The notes under the pieces are model-generated. The model had not been told where the DNA came from. It did not search any database and saw only the letters and a program-made list of their open reading frames with translations. Shown piece after piece: positions 61,401-64,000 of a stretch of 64,000 nucleotides of DNA. Position 1 is the stretch's first letter; each line of letters begins with the position of its first letter. The stretch spans positions 39,446,107 to 39,510,106 of the forward strand of contig CM042091.1 in the NCBI GenBank assembly GCA_023512835.1. Direction: 5' to 3'. This DNA is from Taxillus chinensis (taxonomy: Eukaryota > Streptophyta > Magnoliopsida > Santalales > Loranthaceae). The position numbers and the translations under genes were made by a program.

Positions 61401-63370
61401 TGTAATACCCCGGATTTCCAACCCAAGGAAACCGGTTCGTGACTCCCCTTTACCCACCCGGTGGCCAAGGGGTTGGGATTACTTCCACACAGGACTTTAC
61501 GCACATCCACAACAAATATTCACAAAAACAAAATCATATTATTAATTTCAAACCACAATAAATGTTACAAACCAAATGTGCCTTTATTACAATTAAATTT
61601 CCCCTTACAATATCTTCCCACTAGGGTTACGAAGGTCCCACAAAAATTAATAACACAAAATAATATTAAACAAGGCAAAGCAGAACTGTCCTCCACCTTG
61701 GTGTTCCCTCCTAACGCCTGTAGGTTCATAAAAAGTAAACAAAACACAACGGGAGGGGTGAGTAACCACAACTTCGAGGGATCATGTCTCCCCAACCCAT
61801 CCAATGCTCCTAACATCTACATGTTGACGTGCACGAGTACAGTGTCATGGCAATACTATACAGACATGCCATAATTAACATTTATATAAAGACAAGCCAC
61901 ATCAACAAGTACAACTATTGTCATAGCCACACAGGCTCCATAACCAGTCATGGGCTTCCACAGCCATCAGGCTCCATAACCAGCCACGGGCTTCCACAGC
62001 CACCGGGCTCCATAACAAGCCATGGGCTTCCACAGCCACCAGGCTCCATAACCAGCCGCGGGCTTCTACAGCCACCGGGCTCCATAACCAGCCTTGAAGG
62101 CTCCAGCCACACAGGCTCCAATCTCAGCTACACAGGCATACAATCAAACACATAACATACATAAGAGCTACACAGGCATATAATGAAACACATAGCATCC
62201 ATCACAACCATACAGGCATATAATCAAACACATAGCATGCATCATAGCCACATAGGCATATAATCAAACACATAACATGCATCACAGCCATACAAGCATA
62301 TAATCAAACACATAGCATGCATCTCGATCAACAATCATTATATCAAGTATATTTCCCTGGAAACCTCAAGGTTTCCCCACGTGAACCTACAATGGAACAA
62401 AGCCTAACAAACAACGCTAACATTCCCAACCGCCTCCAAGGCCCACTGCCACGTAACGAACTCCGAGAGTTCCCATACCCCGTACGCAACATAAAAACCA
62501 AACAAAATATGCCATTGAAGGCCAACATCCATATAGGAGATCACACCTATATGGATTTACATATATATATATATATATATTATAACAATAACGACAATAC
62601 TCTACAAATCATCCACCACAGGGCCTAACCCCGGAATGGGTACTAGAAGAGATAGAACCCCTACCTCAAAAGGTTCCTCCTTGCTCTTGCTCCCATGCTA
62701 GATGCCGTCCACTCACGCGAATCACCACAGCAGCAACGATCAGAAACTCCCTCTCTCTCTCTCTCTCTCTCTGCGACGACTGCGGCGGTTGGCGGAAAGA
62801 AACCCTAAACCTAAAACAAAGAGATCTCCACCTCCTTATATAGACACCTCACTTATTAAAACGACGTAGTTTTGATAAGTGAAACCCAACGTTAAAATGA
62901 TGTAGTTTTGATAAATGAAATCCCACCATCAAAACGGCATAGTTTTGATAAAGGGAACATGCCACAACCTTCCCACATCCACTTAGAACAAAATACCACA
63001 ATTCGAACATGGTCCTTAAGGAAAAGATAATCAGCATAACAAAACGAAGAAGACGATGCAAAAACATGGTTGCACGTGACAAAGGCCATTGTCACGTGCA
63101 AGCTCTAAATGCCCTAAGATTTTGCCACAAGACTTAGAATAACTTCTGGAAGGCTCGCATGCAAAAACACTACTACCCGTGACAAGCCATTGTCACGTGC
63201 ACCCCCTAAAGGTTCCCTCTTGGGCTTATCTCTTACCTCAAGCTTGCCCATCATCATACAAAGTGTTCAAGCCAATGTGTGTGGGAATAAAACTCCCTAA
63301 AACCCAACAATTGCCACCCCAAAAGGCAAAACTGTGACTAACTCCACATCCCAAAACACGGGTCATTACA
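61401..63370 (-). repeat. 3' LTR of a Tekay-like gypsy element
   Basis: Plus-strand ends TGTAATACCCCGG (61401) and GGGTCATTACA (63370); 1,970 bp. The minus-strand polypurine tract (inverse of TCCTCTCCCCCTTAAG, 63371-63386) adjoins it. The LTR has a minus-strand TATA box (about 62832-62843). Confidence 0.88.
61932..62335. repeat. Two tandem-repeat arrays inside the Tekay LTR
   Basis: About five ~36-bp units of the type GGCTCCATAACCAGCCATGG plus CTTCCACAGCCACC (61932-62100), then about five ~42-bp units containing AGGCATATAATCAAACACAT (62140-62330). Both are diverged in the solo LTR. Confidence 0.8.
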
Positions 63371-63386
63371 TCCTCTCCCCCTTAAG
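63371..63386 (-). other. Polypurine tract
   Basis: On the minus strand CTTAAGGGGGAGAGGA lies directly before the LTR start TGTAATGACCCG; it primes plus-strand DNA synthesis in this element class. Confidence 0.8.
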
Positions 63387-63719
63387 ACTTTTCATCCTCG
63401 AAAAGAAACAACTTGCAAGGAATAACCAACACATGCTACCCATTTGCAGAACGGCAAGCCACAACACCCCAAATGGTTCATACACCGCACACAACATATA
63501 ACAGGACATACGTCCGCAAACTCAACAAAGCACCACTACAATTCATAACCACATGCATCACAATACATATAACACATACCCACATGGCACAAATACATAT
63601 CTCAAAACATATCTTAAATATAAATACATGTCTAAAGGACAATACAAATACACCAGATTATGAACAACTAATACAGGAAAGCACATCACTATCCCTTGGC
63701 CAACAGCCACCTCCCACCC
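63387..63719. other. 3' untranslated region of the Tekay-like element
   Basis: AC-rich sequence between the chromodomain stop and the polypurine tract; the plus-strand ORF across it is not supported as a gene. Confidence 0.5.
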
Positions 63720-64000
63720 TTAAGATTGTTCGTCCTCGAACAACTCTGGGTGTTGCTCACGTATCATGGACTCACATTCCCATGTCTCCTCCTCAATGCC
63801 ATAGTGCTGCCACAGCACGCGAACCAAAGGAATAACACGACCACGCAAAAGCTTCTCCCGCCGATCTAGGATACGGATAGGAGCCTCAAGAATGGACATA
63901 TCATCCTCAATATCCAATGTTCCCCAATCAATCACATGAGTTGGGTCAGGATGATACTTCCTCAACTGGGACACATGGAACACATTGTGTACCCGACTCA
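63720..64000 (-). CDS. Tekay-like gypsy integrase C-terminus with chromodomain, partial
   Basis: The minus-strand frame enters from the right edge and stops at 63720. It reads VFHVSQLRKYHPDP-type sequence (the usual link after integrase), then HVIDWGTLDIEDDMS, ILDRREKLLRGRVIPLVRVLW and EEETWECESMIREQHPELF, which is a chromodomain of the Tekay/Del chromovirus type. The stop is followed, some 330 bp further along this strand, by the polypurine tract at 63386. The ATG at 63983 is not the real start; the rest of pol lies beyond the window. No break was seen in this short part. Confidence 0.85.
   Translation of the reverse strand, partial: SRVHNVFHVSQLRKYHPDPTHVIDWGTLDIEDDMSILEAPIRILDRREKLLRGRVIPLVRVLWQHYGIEEETWECESMIREQHPELFEDEQS

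Overview
This window looks like repeat-dense intergenic DNA from a flowering plant nuclear genome, probably a eudicot. Two spliced host genes lie among many nested, mostly broken transposable elements. The plant assignment rests on a DUF863 gene, an organellar pentatricopeptide-repeat (PPR) gene with five introns, and plant-specific element families (Sirevirus-like copia, Tekay-like and other chromovirus gypsy, Athila/Tat gypsy, CACTA with TNP2, DUF4216 and DUF4218 modules). No rRNA, tRNA, CRISPR or bacterial-style operon was seen.

Layout. 1-4551: the 3' part of a Sirevirus-like copia element (pol end, repeated polypurine-like motifs, an envelope-like ORF, then a Ulp1/C48-protease-like ORF). 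It abuts a reversed LTR of another family (about 4560-6331). 7561-11539 (-): DUF863 gene, three coding exons, with a 5' UTR intron reaching back to 14136. Its last exon carries four +1 shifts, all in G/C homopolymers. 15062-21607: a Harbinger-like TIR element (TSD TAA), invaded by a young chromovirus gypsy element (15290-20784, identical 385-bp LTRs) and by a solo LTR (20886-21300). 21608-26560: AT-rich intergenic DNA. 27038-30863 (-): PPR gene, six coding exons, 634 residues by my splicing, very like Arabidopsis At1g26460.

33163-35725: a degenerate LTR. 37114-51783 (-): a CACTA element with two genes, one TNP2-like and decayed, one Transposase_24 plus Ulp1. The Ulp1 exon of the second gene is split by a 5,887-bp copia derivative (37314-43200) flanked by a 5-bp TSD (GTTCC). 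This insert has near-identical 215/218-bp inverted repeats at its two ends: its 3' LTR is at one end, and an inverted copy of the last ~215 bp of that LTR is at the other. Both ends are therefore U5 ends. This is the most striking object in the window; it fits a cDNA that folded back on itself during reverse transcription and was then integrated normally.

51784-54211: a decayed copia fragment (LTR end, gag, protease, integrase). 54212-58480: an Athila/Tat-like gypsy remnant with a dense array of palindromic CACGTG motifs. 58481-61400: a reversed LTR of the 4560-6331 family, interrupted by a complete solo LTR (59042-60874, TSD TGCGC). 61401-64000: the 3' LTR and chromodomain end of a Tekay-like gypsy element (-) that runs off the window.

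The two host genes have no evident functional link to the elements. Their neighbourhood may be syntenic with Arabidopsis chromosome 1, where I recall a DUF863 gene (At1g26620) close to At1g26460. All family assignments are by eye; no searches were run.
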